Positions 1 through 8,261 of a stretch of 64,000 nt of DNA are shown in pieces (position 1 is the stretch's first letter; every line of letters starts with the position of its first letter). The notes below the pieces were generated by a model that had not been told where the DNA came from, did no database searches, and saw nothing but the letters and a program-made list of their open reading frames with translations. The position numbers were made by a program, and so were the translations under genes. The stretch is from Azospirillum baldaniorum (GTDB lineage Bacteria; Pseudomonadota; Alphaproteobacteria; Azospirillales; Azospirillaceae), in NCBI RefSeq assembly GCF_003119195.2, contig NZ_CP022254.1, positions 1,705,001 through 1,769,000 on the forward strand. The letters run 5' to 3'.

Positions 1-2
1 TC

Positions 3-335
3 GGCGCCATCGCGGTGCTGGCGGCTCTGCCGTGGCTCGACACCTCCAAGGTGCGCAGCTGCAAGTTCCGTCCGATCTACCGCCAGTTCTTCTGGATCCT
101 CGCCATCGACGCCCTGGTCCTCGGCTACGCCGGCGCGATGCCCGCGGAAGGCGTGTGGCTGCTGGTCGCCCGCATCGGCACGGCCTACTACTTCTTCCAC
201 TTCCTGATCCTGCTGCCGCTGCTGGGCAAGCTGGAGCGTCCGTTGCCGCTCCCCGCCAGCATCTGCGAACCGGTTCTGAAGGGCGGTGGCCGCGTTGCCG
301 CCGGCGCCCACGCCAAGCCCATGGAGAAGGCATAA
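3..335 (+). CDS. petB: Cytochrome b of the bc1 complex, C-terminal part (cut by window edge)
   Basis: C-terminal 110 codons of cytochrome b, the membrane quinol-oxidising subunit of respiratory complex III. The visible part has a hydrophilic stretch with W-LD and RPIYRQFFW, then two hydrophobic helices and a short charged tail, as expected for the last helices of bacterial cytochrome b. The stop overlaps the start of the next gene (TAATG), so the two are translationally coupled. The start and the haem-ligating histidines lie outside the window. The identity rests on this segment plus the cytochrome c1 gene directly downstream. Confidence 0.9.
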   Translation, partial: GAIAVLAALPWLDTSKVRSCKFRPIYRQFFWILAIDALVLGYAGAMPAEGVWLLVARIGTAYYFFHFLILLPLLGKLERPLPLPASICEPVLKGGGRVAAGAHAKPMEKA

Positions 336-1099
336 TGCGCTCTCTGAAGTCTGCCATCCTCTCCGCGGCCGTCGCCCTGGGTCTGGCCGGCGCCGCGCAG
401 GCGTCGGAAGCGGTGCACATTCCCAAGCAGGAGTGGTCGCACAGCGGCGTGTTCGGCACCATCGACAAGGCCTCGGCGCAGCGCGGCTTCCAGATCTACA
501 AGGAAGTCTGCTCGACCTGCCACTCGGCCAAGCTGGTCCCGATCCGCACGCTCGCCGGCATCGGCTTCAACGAGGACGAGCTGAAGGCGATCGCCGCCGG
601 CTATGAGGTCCAGGCCGGTCCGAACGACGCGGGTGAGATGTTCATGCGTCCGGGCATCCCGGCCGACCGCTTCCCGTCGCCGTTCCCCAACGACAACGCC
701 GCCCGCGCCGCCAACAACGGCGCCCTGCCGCCGGACCTGTCGCTGATGGCGAAGGCCCGCGTCGGCGGCGAGGACTACCTCTACGCCTTCCTGACCGGCT
801 TCGAGGAGAACCCGCCGGAAGGCGTGACCCTGATGCCGGGCATGAACTACAACAAGTACTTCCCGGGCCATCAGGTGGGCATGCCCAACATCCTGATGCC
901 GGACGGCGTGACCTACGCCGACGGCACCCCGGCGACGGTGCAGCAGCAGGCCCACGACATCAGCACCTTCCTGACCTTCATCGCCGAGCCGCACATGGAT
1001 GCGCGCAAGCAGATGGGCGTGAAGGTGATCCTGTTCCTGATCGTGCTGGCCGGCCTGATGTACGCCACCAAGCGCAAGCTGTGGAGCACCTTGCACTGA
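335..1099 (+). CDS. petC: Cytochrome c1 of the bc1 complex
   Basis: 254 residues. Signal peptide about 1-23 (ends AAQA), haem-binding CSTCH at 59-63, candidate sixth ligand Met183 in HQVGMPN, and a single C-terminal membrane anchor (about 228-247) followed by KRKLW. It passes electrons from the Rieske protein to cytochrome c on the periplasmic side. ATG at 335 overlaps the petB stop, fixing the start and the operon. Length and motif order match alphaproteobacterial cytochrome c1. A strong hairpin terminator follows at 1137-1166, so the pet operon ends here. Confidence 0.95.
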   Translation: MRSLKSAILSAAVALGLAGAAQASEAVHIPKQEWSHSGVFGTIDKASAQRGFQIYKEVCSTCHSAKLVPIRTLAGIGFNEDELKAIAAGYEVQAGPNDAGEMFMRPGIPADRFPSPFPNDNAARAANNGALPPDLSLMAKARVGGEDYLYAFLTGFEENPPEGVTLMPGMNYNKYFPGHQVGMPNILMPDGVTYADGTPATVQQQAHDISTFLTFIAEPHMDARKQMGVKVILFLIVLAGLMYATKRKLWSTLH

Positions 1100-1136
1100 G
1101 CCGCGTCCCGGCCCGGTGTGGATGATTGAAGACTGG

Positions 1137-1166
1137 ACAGGGCGCCTTCGGGCGCCCTGTTCTTTT
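1137..1166 (+). terminator. Rho-independent terminator after petC
   Basis: Perfect 10-bp stem (ACAGGGCGCC / GGCGCCCTGT) with a TTCG tetraloop, followed by TCTTTT. It lies 38 bp after the petC stop and closes the pet operon. Confidence 0.9.
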
Positions 1167-1217
1167 GTGGGCGAGGTTCTTGACCGGCGACCCCATTCCC
1201 AGGCGAAGGTGGTGCAG

Positions 1218-1769
1218 ATGACTGACAGGCTGATCGACGAGATCGTGGATTTCTGGTTCGACGAAGCGATGAAGCCCTACTGGTTCCGCCAGTCCGACAG
1301 TTTCGACCGGACGGTGCGCGACACGCTGCTTCCCCATCACGAGGCGGCGGCGGAGGGCCGGTACGATCATTGGCTGGAGGATGTGGACGGCTGTCTGGCG
1401 CTCTGCGTCCTGCTCGATCAGGTGCCGCGCAACGTCTTCCGCGGTTCGCCGCGGGCCTTCGCGACCGACGGCAAGGCGCTGGCGGTGGCCCGCCATGTGG
1501 TGGAGCAGGGCTACGACCTGGAATGCACCGAGGACGAGCGGATCTTCCTCTATCTGCCGTTCGAGCATCAGGAGGACATGGACTGCCAGGAACTGTCCTG
1601 CACCCTGTTCCGGGAGCGGGTCAGCGATCCGGAGGTCGTGGATTACGCCGAACGCCACCGCAAGGTCATCGCGCGCTTCGGGCGGTTTCCCCACCGCAAC
1701 GCGGTCCTCGGCCGCGAGACGACGCCGGAGGAGGCGGAATTCCTCAAGGAGCCGGGTTCGTCCTTCTGA
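1218..1769 (+). CDS. DUF924 family protein
   Basis: 183 residues. It opens with the VDFWF motif and has the conserved central DQVPRNVFR and later LPFEHQED segments typical of DUF924, a soluble helical family of unknown function related to TPR-like folds. The start at 1218 (ATG ACT GAC) gives the usual family length; an upstream in-frame ATG at 1116 would run through the petC terminator. Its last 26 bp overlap the convergent receiver gene on the other strand. No catalytic role can be assigned from sequence. Confidence 0.85.
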   Translation: MTDRLIDEIVDFWFDEAMKPYWFRQSDSFDRTVRDTLLPHHEAAAEGRYDHWLEDVDGCLALCVLLDQVPRNVFRGSPRAFATDGKALAVARHVVEQGYDLECTEDERIFLYLPFEHQEDMDCQELSCTLFRERVSDPEVVDYAERHRKVIARFGRFPHRNAVLGRETTPEEAEFLKEPGSSF

Positions 1770-2298
1770 CGGCATCGCCCTCCGGCATCCCGGGCTCCAG
1801 CCAGCGCTTCAGGGCGGCCAGCAGTTCAGGGCGGCGCACCGGCTTGGGCACGTAATCGTTCATGCCGGCGACCACGCAGCGGTCGCGGTCCTCGGCGAAG
1901 CCGTGGGCGGTGACCGCGATGATCGGCACCGCGGCCCGCGGCCCGGTCATTGTCCGGATGGCCCGTGTCGCGGCGATCCCATCCACCTCCGGCATGGCGA
2001 CGTCCATCAGCACGGCGTCGTAGGGCGCTTCCGCCGCAGCGACGGAGGCGACGGCCTCGGCCCCGCCGTCCGCGGTGTCCACGGTGAAGCCGACCTTGCG
2101 CATCAGCGCCGCGGTCAGCAGCCGGTTGGTCGGGCTGTCGTCAACCACCAGCAGACGTCCGCCGCGCGCCAGGGCCCAGGCGACCAGCCGGTCTTCCAGG
2201 GGCGATGGCGGCACGCTGGGGGAAACCGGCGCCGTGCGCGGCGTCGGTTCGATATGGAGGGTGTCTTGTGGCTGTCGGTGCAGAATGTTGTGATTCAC
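1744..2298 (-). CDS. Stand-alone response regulator receiver protein
   Basis: 184 residues: a proline-rich N-terminal tail (about 1-45) and one receiver domain (about 47-170) with acidic pair D53-D54, phosphoacceptor D99 in VLMDVAMPE, the VTAHG threonine and the conserved lysine in YVPKP. There is no output domain, so it probably acts by protein contact, as in CheY-like or phosphorelay proteins. VTAHG and AMPEVDG resemble receivers of hybrid kinases with Hpt partners. No cognate kinase is adjacent. It is convergent with, and overlaps, the DUF924 gene. Confidence 0.85.
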   Translation of the reverse strand: MNHNILHRQPQDTLHIEPTPRTAPVSPSVPPSPLEDRLVAWALARGGRLLVVDDSPTNRLLTAALMRKVGFTVDTADGGAEAVASVAAAEAPYDAVLMDVAMPEVDGIAATRAIRTMTGPRAAVPIIAVTAHGFAEDRDRCVVAGMNDYVPKPVRRPELLAALKRWLEPGMPEGDAVRRTNPAP

Positions 2299-2317
2299 GA
2301 CGAGCCTTTGGCATTTT

Positions 2318-2331
2318 GCAAATCAATTTGC
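2318..2331. promoter_or_regulatory. Palindrome upstream of the receiver gene
   Basis: GCAAATCAATTTGC: 6-bp inverted arms around a 2-bp centre, 20 bp upstream of the receiver gene start, in an AT-richer stretch. Possible operator; no regulator identified. Confidence 0.3.
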
Positions 2332-2481
2332 GCCGGACCGCCGCAGACTCTCGGTTTCCCGAGGGGATAAGATGGCCGGCCTGCCCAACCAAGCAAAGGG
2401 TGGGCCAGTTGGTTACGAGATCGAACTTTTCCCGCCGCCCGCGATGGACGGAACGCGGGTACGCCAGCGTGGAGAGGACGT

Positions 2482-2886
2482 ATGGGACTGGTTGATCGGC
2501 TTTGGGTGGCCTTCGCGGCCCTGAATGGTGCGGTTGCGGTGGGGGCCGGCGCTTATGCCAGCCACGGGCTTGCCGGCGACCCGCGGGGGCAGGAGTTGTT
2601 CCGGCTGGCCGGGCAATACCAGATGTGGCACGCCCTGGCCCTGATTGCCCTGGTCGCTCTGCTGCGCACCGCCGATGGCCCGGCGCGCTTGGCGCTGCGC
2701 TTGTCGGGGTGGCTGTTCGTGGCCGGAATTGTGCTTTTCAGCGGGACGCTTTACGCCACGGCGACCAGCGGCCCGCTCTCCTTCGCCATGACGGCCCCGA
2801 CCGGGGGCAGCGCCTTCATCCTGGGCTGGCTGGTCCTGGCCCTGACGGTTCTCCTGTTCGGGCGGCGCTTCTTCGGAAAGGCTTGA
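2482..2886 (+). CDS. DUF423 family membrane protein
   Basis: 134 residues with four predicted hydrophobic helices. It shows the family's features: an N-terminal GAGAYASHGL segment, a mid-protein QMWHALALI helix, LFSGTLY, and a late PTGGSAFILGW segment. This is the small inner-membrane YgdD/DUF423 family of unknown function. The start ATG at 2482 is preceded by a GGAGAGGACG Shine-Dalgarno-like stretch. It stands alone, convergent with the ArsR-type gene downstream. Confidence 0.9.
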   Translation: MGLVDRLWVAFAALNGAVAVGAGAYASHGLAGDPRGQELFRLAGQYQMWHALALIALVALLRTADGPARLALRLSGWLFVAGIVLFSGTLYATATSGPLSFAMTAPTGGSAFILGWLVLALTVLLFGRRFFGKA

Positions 2887-2904
2887 GCCAGGAGGGAGCC
2901 GCGT

Positions 2905-3264
2905 TCAGGCCGAAGCGCCACTGGGCTCTTCGGCGGAGGCGGGGGACTCATCGTCCTTCTTGCGGCTGACGGGTGCGCAGAACAGTTCATGGAGCGTCGC
3001 CATGATGGTCTGCGCCTCGTGCCCGTTCAGCGAGTAATAGATGTTCTGGGCCGCACGGCGCGTCCGCACCAGCTTGTCGCGGCGCAGGCGGGCCAGATGC
3101 TGGGACAGGGCCGACTGGCTGAGGTCGACCAGTTCCTCCAACTCGCCGACCGACTTTTCACCCTCGGCCAGGTAGCACAGGATGAGCAGGCGGCGCTCGT
3201 TGCTCATGGCTTTGAGCAGCGTGCTGGCCCGCCGTGCGTTGCTCTGCAGATCGGCAATGTTCAT
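2905..3264 (-). CDS. ArsR-family winged-helix transcriptional regulator
   Basis: 119 residues using the internal ATG at 3264 (MNIADLQSNA), which fits family length; an upstream in-frame start at 3354 would add a low-complexity tail. The winged helix spans about 15-95, with recognition-helix segment LSQSALSQHLARLR. There is no CxC metal site, so it is more like redox or sulfide-sensing members (BigR/SqrR type) than ArsR itself; this assignment is inference. It is divergent from a TusA-family sulfur-carrier gene, which agrees with a sulfur role. Confidence 0.85.
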   Translation of the reverse strand: MNIADLQSNARRASTLLKAMSNERRLLILCYLAEGEKSVGELEELVDLSQSALSQHLARLRRDKLVRTRRAAQNIYYSLNGHEAQTIMATLHELFCAPVSRKKDDESPASAEEPSGASA

Positions 3265-3520
3265 GAAACGACCGTTTCCATCGGCGCCAAGCAACAGCGA
3301 ACCGTTGCGCCCACCCCTTGCGCCGCAGCACCGCCGTTTATCGTTCGTGTTCAATCATATGGAAGAGTGTACCGCGCTGTCTACCCGTGGATGTCCCGTA
3401 GTCGAAAGAATGTTCCCCGTTCCGTGAAACCACTGTTCAACGGGTTGAGGCGCGGGCGCCACCGTTCTAGACTCATTGCCTCGAATCGTTGCGGCGGAGC
3501 CCGAAGGAGTGCAAGGAACG

Positions 3521-3748
3521 ATGGCCGACCAGACGCTCGACGCCAGGGGGCTGCAATGCCCGTTGCCGGTGCTGCGCGCGCGCAAGGCGCTGAAGACGGT
3601 GCCGCCCGGATCGACGCTGACCGTCGAGGCGACCGACCCCAGCGCGCCCAAGGATTTCGCCGCCTTCTGCGAAGCCACCGGCAACCGGCTGGCCTCCAGC
3701 GTGGAGGAGGGGGGCGTCTACCGTTTCGTGATCGAACGCTGCGCCTGA
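3521..3748 (+). CDS. TusA-family sulfur carrier protein
   Basis: 75 residues, the usual size for TusA/SirA/YeeD proteins. The signature LQCPLPVL places the catalytic cysteine at C13 in the CPxP motif at the start of helix 1; the C-terminal strand YRFVIER also fits. Such proteins move persulfide sulfur for tRNA thiolation, molybdenum cofactor or sulfur oxidation. The start ATG at 3521 has an AAGGAACG ribosome site. It is divergent from the ArsR-type regulator, about 256 bp away. Which of the TusA roles applies is unknown. Confidence 0.9.
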   Translation: MADQTLDARGLQCPLPVLRARKALKTVPPGSTLTVEATDPSAPKDFAAFCEATGNRLASSVEEGGVYRFVIERCA

Positions 3749-3916
3749 CGGAGCCGCGAAACGGGATGGCTTGCACGTCCGCCGCGCAAAGGGGGTGGGG
3801 GTGGCGGTTGGGGGATGTGACGATAAGCCCCGCAATCATCCTGTACTTTCATTAGCGATCCGGGAAGAATGGGTGCAGGGAAATGCCTCGAACACGAACG
3901 AAAAAGACAGAAAAGC

Positions 3917-4846
3917 ATGTTCACCACCCTGTTCACCCACGCCGCCTGCCTGGACCACGACACAGGGCTGGGCCATCCGGAATGCGCCGACCGGCTTCGT
4001 GCGGTGCTGGCGGCGCTTGAGACCGAAGAATTCTACATGCTCGAACGGCAGGAGGCGCCGCTCGCCACCCTCGAGCAACTGTCCCGGGCGCACCCGCGGG
4101 AGCATGTCGAGCGCATTCTCGCCCTGGTGCCGGAGGAGGAACACGCCGGCATCGACGCCGACACGGTGATGTCCCCCGGTTCCGGCGAGGCCGCGCTGCG
4201 CGCCGCCGGGGCGGTGGTCGCGGCGGTGGACGCGGTGGCGTCGGGCTATTCGCGCAACGCCTTCTGCGCCGTGCGCCCGCCGGGGCATCATGCCGAGCAT
4301 GAAAAGGCCATGGGCTTCTGCCTGTTCAACAACGCCGCGGTCGGCGCCTATCACGCGCGGGCGGTGCACGGGCTGCAGCGGGTGGCGGTGATGGATTTCG
4401 ACGTCCATCACGGCAACGGCACGCAGGACATCTTCCAGCGCGACCCGGACCTGCTCTATTGCTCCACCCACCAGTCGCCGCTCTATCCCGGCACGGGCGA
4501 CGCGGGGGAGAAGGGCGACTACGGCAACTGCGTCAACGCGCCGCTCGCCGCCATGTCCGGCTCGCCGGAGTTCCGGCATGCGATGACCCACATCATCCTG
4601 CCGGCCATCGACCACTTCAAACCGGACCTGCTGATCATCTCCGCCGGATTCGACGCCCATTCGCGCGACCCGCTGGCCGGACTGCACCTGACCGACGACG
4701 ATTTCGCCTGGGCCACGCGCAAGCTGGGCGATCTGGCCCGCACCCACTGCGGGGCGCGCATCGTGTCGGTGCTGGAAGGCGGCTACAACCTGCGCGCCCT
4801 GGCCTCGGCCACCGCGGCGCATGTGCGCGAACTGATGTACTGCTGA
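3917..4846 (+). CDS. Histone deacetylase-fold amidohydrolase (acetoin utilisation / polyamine deacetylase type)
   Basis: 309 residues. It carries the HDAC superfamily motifs: RPPGHHAE (H124-H125, general base pair), MDFDVHHGNGT with zinc ligands D162 and H164, SAGFDAHSRDP (third zinc aspartate), and LEGGYN near the end. Bacterial members remove acetyl groups from polyamines or lysine side chains; the substrate here cannot be told. The start at 3917 is chosen because HPECADR aligns with the family N-terminus; an upstream ATG at 3869 adds 16 charged residues. It is followed by two hairpins at 4862-4932. Confidence 0.92.
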   Translation: MFTTLFTHAACLDHDTGLGHPECADRLRAVLAALETEEFYMLERQEAPLATLEQLSRAHPREHVERILALVPEEEHAGIDADTVMSPGSGEAALRAAGAVVAAVDAVASGYSRNAFCAVRPPGHHAEHEKAMGFCLFNNAAVGAYHARAVHGLQRVAVMDFDVHHGNGTQDIFQRDPDLLYCSTHQSPLYPGTGDAGEKGDYGNCVNAPLAAMSGSPEFRHAMTHIILPAIDHFKPDLLIISAGFDAHSRDPLAGLHLTDDDFAWATRKLGDLARTHCGARIVSVLEGGYNLRALASATAAHVRELMYC

Positions 4847-4861
4847 GCCTTCCGGTTCTTT

Positions 4862-4888
4862 CCGGCCGGTTTTTCAAGGCCGGTTCTT
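4862..4888 (+). terminator. Terminator after the HDAC-family gene
   Basis: Stem CCGGCC / GGCCGG with a 10-nt loop followed by TTCTT, 15 bp after the stop codon. Confidence 0.65.
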
Positions 4889-4895
4889 CCGGCTA

Positions 4896-4932
4896 GGCCC
4901 GCGGTGGGAGCGTAATACGCCCGCCGCGGGCC
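4896..4932. terminator. Long GC-rich hairpin, bidirectional terminator or REP-like
   Basis: Outer arms GGCCCGCGG / CCGCGGGCC with an inner arm GCGTA/TACGC and small bulges, so nearly the whole 37 nt can pair. It sits between the HDAC-family gene and the xseB promoter region. Only TT follows on the + strand. Confidence 0.5.
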
Positions 4933-5017
4933 TTGCGCATTTGGGGGCTGAGCCATAATTTCGGGTTTCGGTCCCATCGCGGGCACCCCATCGTATGGAT
5001 CATTGGCCGGATGGATC

Positions 5018-5272
5018 ATGGCTGACCTCGCAAACATTCCCCCGGACATCGCCGCTCTCAGCTTCGAGGACGCGCTGTCCGAACTGGAACGCATCGTGCG
5101 CCAGCTCGAAGACGGGCGCGGCAAGCTCGACGACGCGATCTCCTCCTACGAGCGCGGCACCGCGCTGAAGCGGCATTGCGAGGCGAAGCTGCGGGAGGCC
5201 CAGGCCAAGATCGACCGCATCACCGTTGCCGCCGACGGCACCCTCGGCACTGAACCCGCCCGGATCGACTGA
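5018..5272 (+). CDS. xseB: Exodeoxyribonuclease VII small subunit
   Basis: 84 residues, mostly a helical hairpin. The family core SFEDALSELERIVRQLE followed by LDDAISSYERG is clear. XseB binds XseA to form exonuclease VII, which degrades single-stranded DNA. The start at 5018 (MADLANIPP) is preferred to the ATG at 5003. The stop at 5272 is directly followed by the GTG of ispA, the standard xseB-ispA-dxs order in Proteobacteria; xseA is not in the window. Confidence 0.95.
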   Translation: MADLANIPPDIAALSFEDALSELERIVRQLEDGRGKLDDAISSYERGTALKRHCEAKLREAQAKIDRITVAADGTLGTEPARID

Positions 5273-5273
5273 C

Positions 5274-6164
5274 GTGCAGACCGACCTCAAGACAGCCATG
5301 GCCGACATGGCGGCGGATGTGGAGCGTGCGATCCTGCATCTCCTGCCGACCACCGACCTCCCCGAATCGCGTGTGCTGGAGGCGATGCGTTACGGCTGCC
5401 TGAACGGCGGCAAGCGGCTGCGCCCCTTCCTGGTGTGCCAGTCCGCCGCCCTGTTCGGCGTCAATCCGGATTGCGCGCTGCGCGTCGCCGTGGCGGTGGA
5501 GTTCGTTCACAGCTACTCGCTGGTCCACGACGACCTGCCGGCGATGGACGACGGCGACCTGCGCCGCGGCCAGCCGACCGTGCACCGCAAGTTCGACGAG
5601 GCGACCGCCATCCTGGCCGGCGACGGGCTGCTGACCTACGCCTTCGAGGTGCTGGCCGATCCGGCGACCCACGAGGACCCGAACGTGCGTTGCCAACTCG
5701 TGGCGGCGCTGGCCAAGGCGGCCGGGCCGCACGGCATGGTCGGCGGCCAGATGCTCGACCTGATCGCCGAGCATGAGACCTTCGACCTCGGCACGACGAC
5801 GCGGCTCCAGCGCATGAAGACCGGCGACATGATCGCCTTCTCCTGCGAGGCCGGCGGCATCCTGGGCAAGGCCCCGCCGCCGCAGCGCCTCGCGCTGCGC
5901 GCCTACGCCCATGACCTCGGGCTGGCCTTCCAGATCGTCGACGACCTGCTGGACATCGAGGGGACGGAAGCGGAGACCGGCAAGTCGGTCGGTCGCGACG
6001 CGGAAGCCGGAAAATCCACCTTCGTGTCCATCCTCGGGCAGGACCGCGCCCGTTCGCAGGCCGCGATGCTGGCCGTCCAGGCCAAGGCGCATCTGGAGAT
6101 CTTCGACGGACGTGCCGATATCCTCAAAGCGGTCGCCGACTTCGTCGTCGCGCGGCGGACCTGA
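5274..6164 (+). CDS. ispA: Farnesyl diphosphate synthase
   Basis: 296 residues if the GTG at 5274 is used, one base after the xseB stop, giving normal family length. The first aspartate-rich motif is in VHDDLPAMDDGD and the second in IVDDLLD, with NGGKRLRP substrate-binding residues near the N-terminus. It condenses isopentenyl and dimethylallyl diphosphate to geranyl and farnesyl diphosphate in the cytosol. It is coupled to dxs downstream (18-bp gap), so first and later isoprenoid steps are co-transcribed. Confidence 0.95.
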   Translation: MQTDLKTAMADMAADVERAILHLLPTTDLPESRVLEAMRYGCLNGGKRLRPFLVCQSAALFGVNPDCALRVAVAVEFVHSYSLVHDDLPAMDDGDLRRGQPTVHRKFDEATAILAGDGLLTYAFEVLADPATHEDPNVRCQLVAALAKAAGPHGMVGGQMLDLIAEHETFDLGTTTRLQRMKTGDMIAFSCEAGGILGKAPPPQRLALRAYAHDLGLAFQIVDDLLDIEGTEAETGKSVGRDAEAGKSTFVSILGQDRARSQAAMLAVQAKAHLEIFDGRADILKAVADFVVARRT

Positions 6165-6182
6165 ACGGAGGACGTTCCAAAC

Positions 6183-8099
6183 GTGACCCCCAACGACAAG
6201 ACGCCGCTTCTCGACCTCGTCCACACCCCCGCCGACCTGCGCGCGCTCAAGCCCGAACAGCTCCGGCAGGTGGCCGACGAACTGCGGACGGAAACCATCA
6301 GCGCGGTGTCGGTGACCGGCGGTCATCTGGGCGCCGGGCTGGGGGTCGTCGAACTGACCGTCGCCCTGCATTACGTGTTCCAGACCCCGGACGACCGGCT
6401 GATCTGGGACGTCGGGCACCAGTGCTATCCCCACAAGATCCTGACCGGGCGCCGCGACCGCATCCGCACCCTGCGCACGGGCGGCGGGCTGTCGGGCTTC
6501 ACCAACCGGTCGGAGAGCGCGTACGACCCGTTCGGCGCCGGTCACAGCTCCACCTCCATCTCCGCGGGGCTGGGCATGGCGGTGGCGCGCGACCAGCTGG
6601 GCCGCGACAACCATGTGATCGCCGTGATCGGCGACGGCGCGATGAGCGCCGGCATGGCCTACGAGGCGATGAACAACGCCGGGTCGGCGAACAGCAAGCT
6701 GATCGTCATCCTGAACGACAACGACATGTCCATCGCCCCGCCGGTCGGCGCGATGAGCGCGTATCTGTCGCGGCTGATCTCGTCGAAGCCCTATCTCAGC
6801 CTGCGCCATCTGGCCAAGGACATCGCGGAGCAGCTGCCGCGCCCCCTGCGCACGGCGGCGCGGCGGGCGGAGGAGTACGCCCGCGGCATGGTCACCGGCG
6901 GCACGCTGTTCGAGGAGATGGGCTTCTACTACATCGGCCCGATCGACGGGCACAATCTGGACCATCTGCTGCCCGTCCTGCAGAACGTGCGCGATGCCGG
7001 CGACGACAAGCCGGTCCTGATCCATGTCGTCACCAAGAAGGGCAAGGGCTACGGCCCCGCCGAGGCCTCGGCCGACAAGCTGCACGCGGTCGCCAAGTTC
7101 GACGTCGTCACCGGCGCCCAGTCCAAGCCCAAGTCCAACGCGCCGACCTACACCCGCGTCTTCGCCAACGCCCTGATCGCCGAGGCCGAGCGCGACCCCG
7201 GGGTCCTCGCCATCACCGCGGCCATGCCCTCGGGCACCGGGCTCGACCTGTTCGGCCAGCGCTTCCCCGACCGCTGCTTCGACGTCGGCATCGCCGAGCA
7301 GCACGCCGTGACCTTCGCCGCCGGGCTGGCGACCGAGGGCTTCAAGCCCTTCTGCGCGATCTACTCGACCTTCCTGCAGCGCGCCTACGACCAGGTCGTG
7401 CACGACGTCGTGCTGCAGCGCCTGCCGGTGCGCTTCGCGCTCGACCGCGCCGGTCTGGTCGGGGCGGACGGGGCGACCCACGCCGGGGCCTTCGACGTGG
7501 CCTATCTGGGCTGCCTGCCCGACATCGTGCTGATGGCGGCGGCGGACGAGCTGGAGCTGATGCACATGGTGGCGACCAGCGCCGCCATCGACGACCGCGC
7601 CTCGGCGCTGCGCTACCCGCGCGGCGAGGGGGTGGGGCTGGAACTGCCGGAGCGCGGCGAGGTGCTGCCCATCGGCAAGGGCCGCATCCTCCAGGAAGGC
7701 ACCAAGGTGGCGATCCTCAGCTACGGCACGCGCCTGGCCGAGGCGCGCAAGGCGGCGGCGGAGCTGGGCGCGCGCGGGCTGTCGACGACGGTCGCCGACG
7801 CGCGCTTCGCCAAGCCGCTGGACGAGGAACTGGTGCGCCGTCTGGCGCTGGAGCACGAGGTGCTGATCACCATCGAGGAGGGTTCGGTCGGCGGCTTCGG
7901 CAGCTTCGTGCTGCAGCATCTGGCGATGGCCGGCCTTCTGGATGGCGGGCTGAAGATCCGCCCGATGGTCCTGCCCGACCGCTTCCTCGACCATGACAGC
8001 CCGGCCAGGCAGTATGAGGAGGCCGGTCTCGCCGCCCGTCACATCGTCGCCACCGCGCTGCAGGCGCTGGGGATCGAGGCGGCGGCGGTGCGGGCCTGA
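6183..8099 (+). CDS. dxs: 1-deoxy-D-xylulose-5-phosphate synthase
   Basis: 638 residues, typical for DXS. The start is GTG at 6183 with a GGAGG site a few bases upstream. The thiamine diphosphate motif GDGAMSAGMAYEAMNNAG is present, with GHSSTSIS, LNDNDMSI and the pyrimidine-domain AEQHAVTFAAG carrying the catalytic glutamate, then a C-terminal transketolase domain. It condenses pyruvate and glyceraldehyde-3-phosphate, the first step of the MEP isoprenoid pathway. Last gene of the xseB-ispA-dxs operon. Confidence 0.97.
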   Translation: MTPNDKTPLLDLVHTPADLRALKPEQLRQVADELRTETISAVSVTGGHLGAGLGVVELTVALHYVFQTPDDRLIWDVGHQCYPHKILTGRRDRIRTLRTGGGLSGFTNRSESAYDPFGAGHSSTSISAGLGMAVARDQLGRDNHVIAVIGDGAMSAGMAYEAMNNAGSANSKLIVILNDNDMSIAPPVGAMSAYLSRLISSKPYLSLRHLAKDIAEQLPRPLRTAARRAEEYARGMVTGGTLFEEMGFYYIGPIDGHNLDHLLPVLQNVRDAGDDKPVLIHVVTKKGKGYGPAEASADKLHAVAKFDVVTGAQSKPKSNAPTYTRVFANALIAEAERDPGVLAITAAMPSGTGLDLFGQRFPDRCFDVGIAEQHAVTFAAGLATEGFKPFCAIYSTFLQRAYDQVVHDVVLQRLPVRFALDRAGLVGADGATHAGAFDVAYLGCLPDIVLMAAADELELMHMVATSAAIDDRASALRYPRGEGVGLELPERGEVLPIGKGRILQEGTKVAILSYGTRLAEARKAAAELGARGLSTTVADARFAKPLDEELVRRLALEHEVLITIEEGSVGGFGSFVLQHLAMAGLLDGGLKIRPMVLPDRFLDHDSPARQYEEAGLAARHIVATALQALGIEAAAVRA

Positions 8100-8152
8100 C
8101 TCCGGACGGAAAGCGCTGCCGCTCGACCCCGAATGTCGAGCCTGGACGAAGG

Positions 8153-8169
8153 GGCTAATGCCATTAGCC
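8153..8169. promoter_or_regulatory. Perfect palindrome between dxs and the kinase gene
   Basis: GGCTAATG C CATTAGCC, 8-bp arms. It could be an operator for the downstream kinase gene or a weak dxs terminator; there is no T-run after it. Confidence 0.35.
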
Positions 8170-8261
8170 TAAGGTCGCGCGGGGCGCTTTCTCTGGTGCG
8201 GCTGGGACCGCTGTCTTACAATTCGAAAACAATAGATAATTAACGTATCCGGCGGGACTGG

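Noticed and set aside
5220..8042. 940-codon minus-strand frame opposite ispA and dxs
   Set aside because: Antisense of two clearly conserved genes; His/Arg/Gly-rich shadow typical of high-GC DNA.
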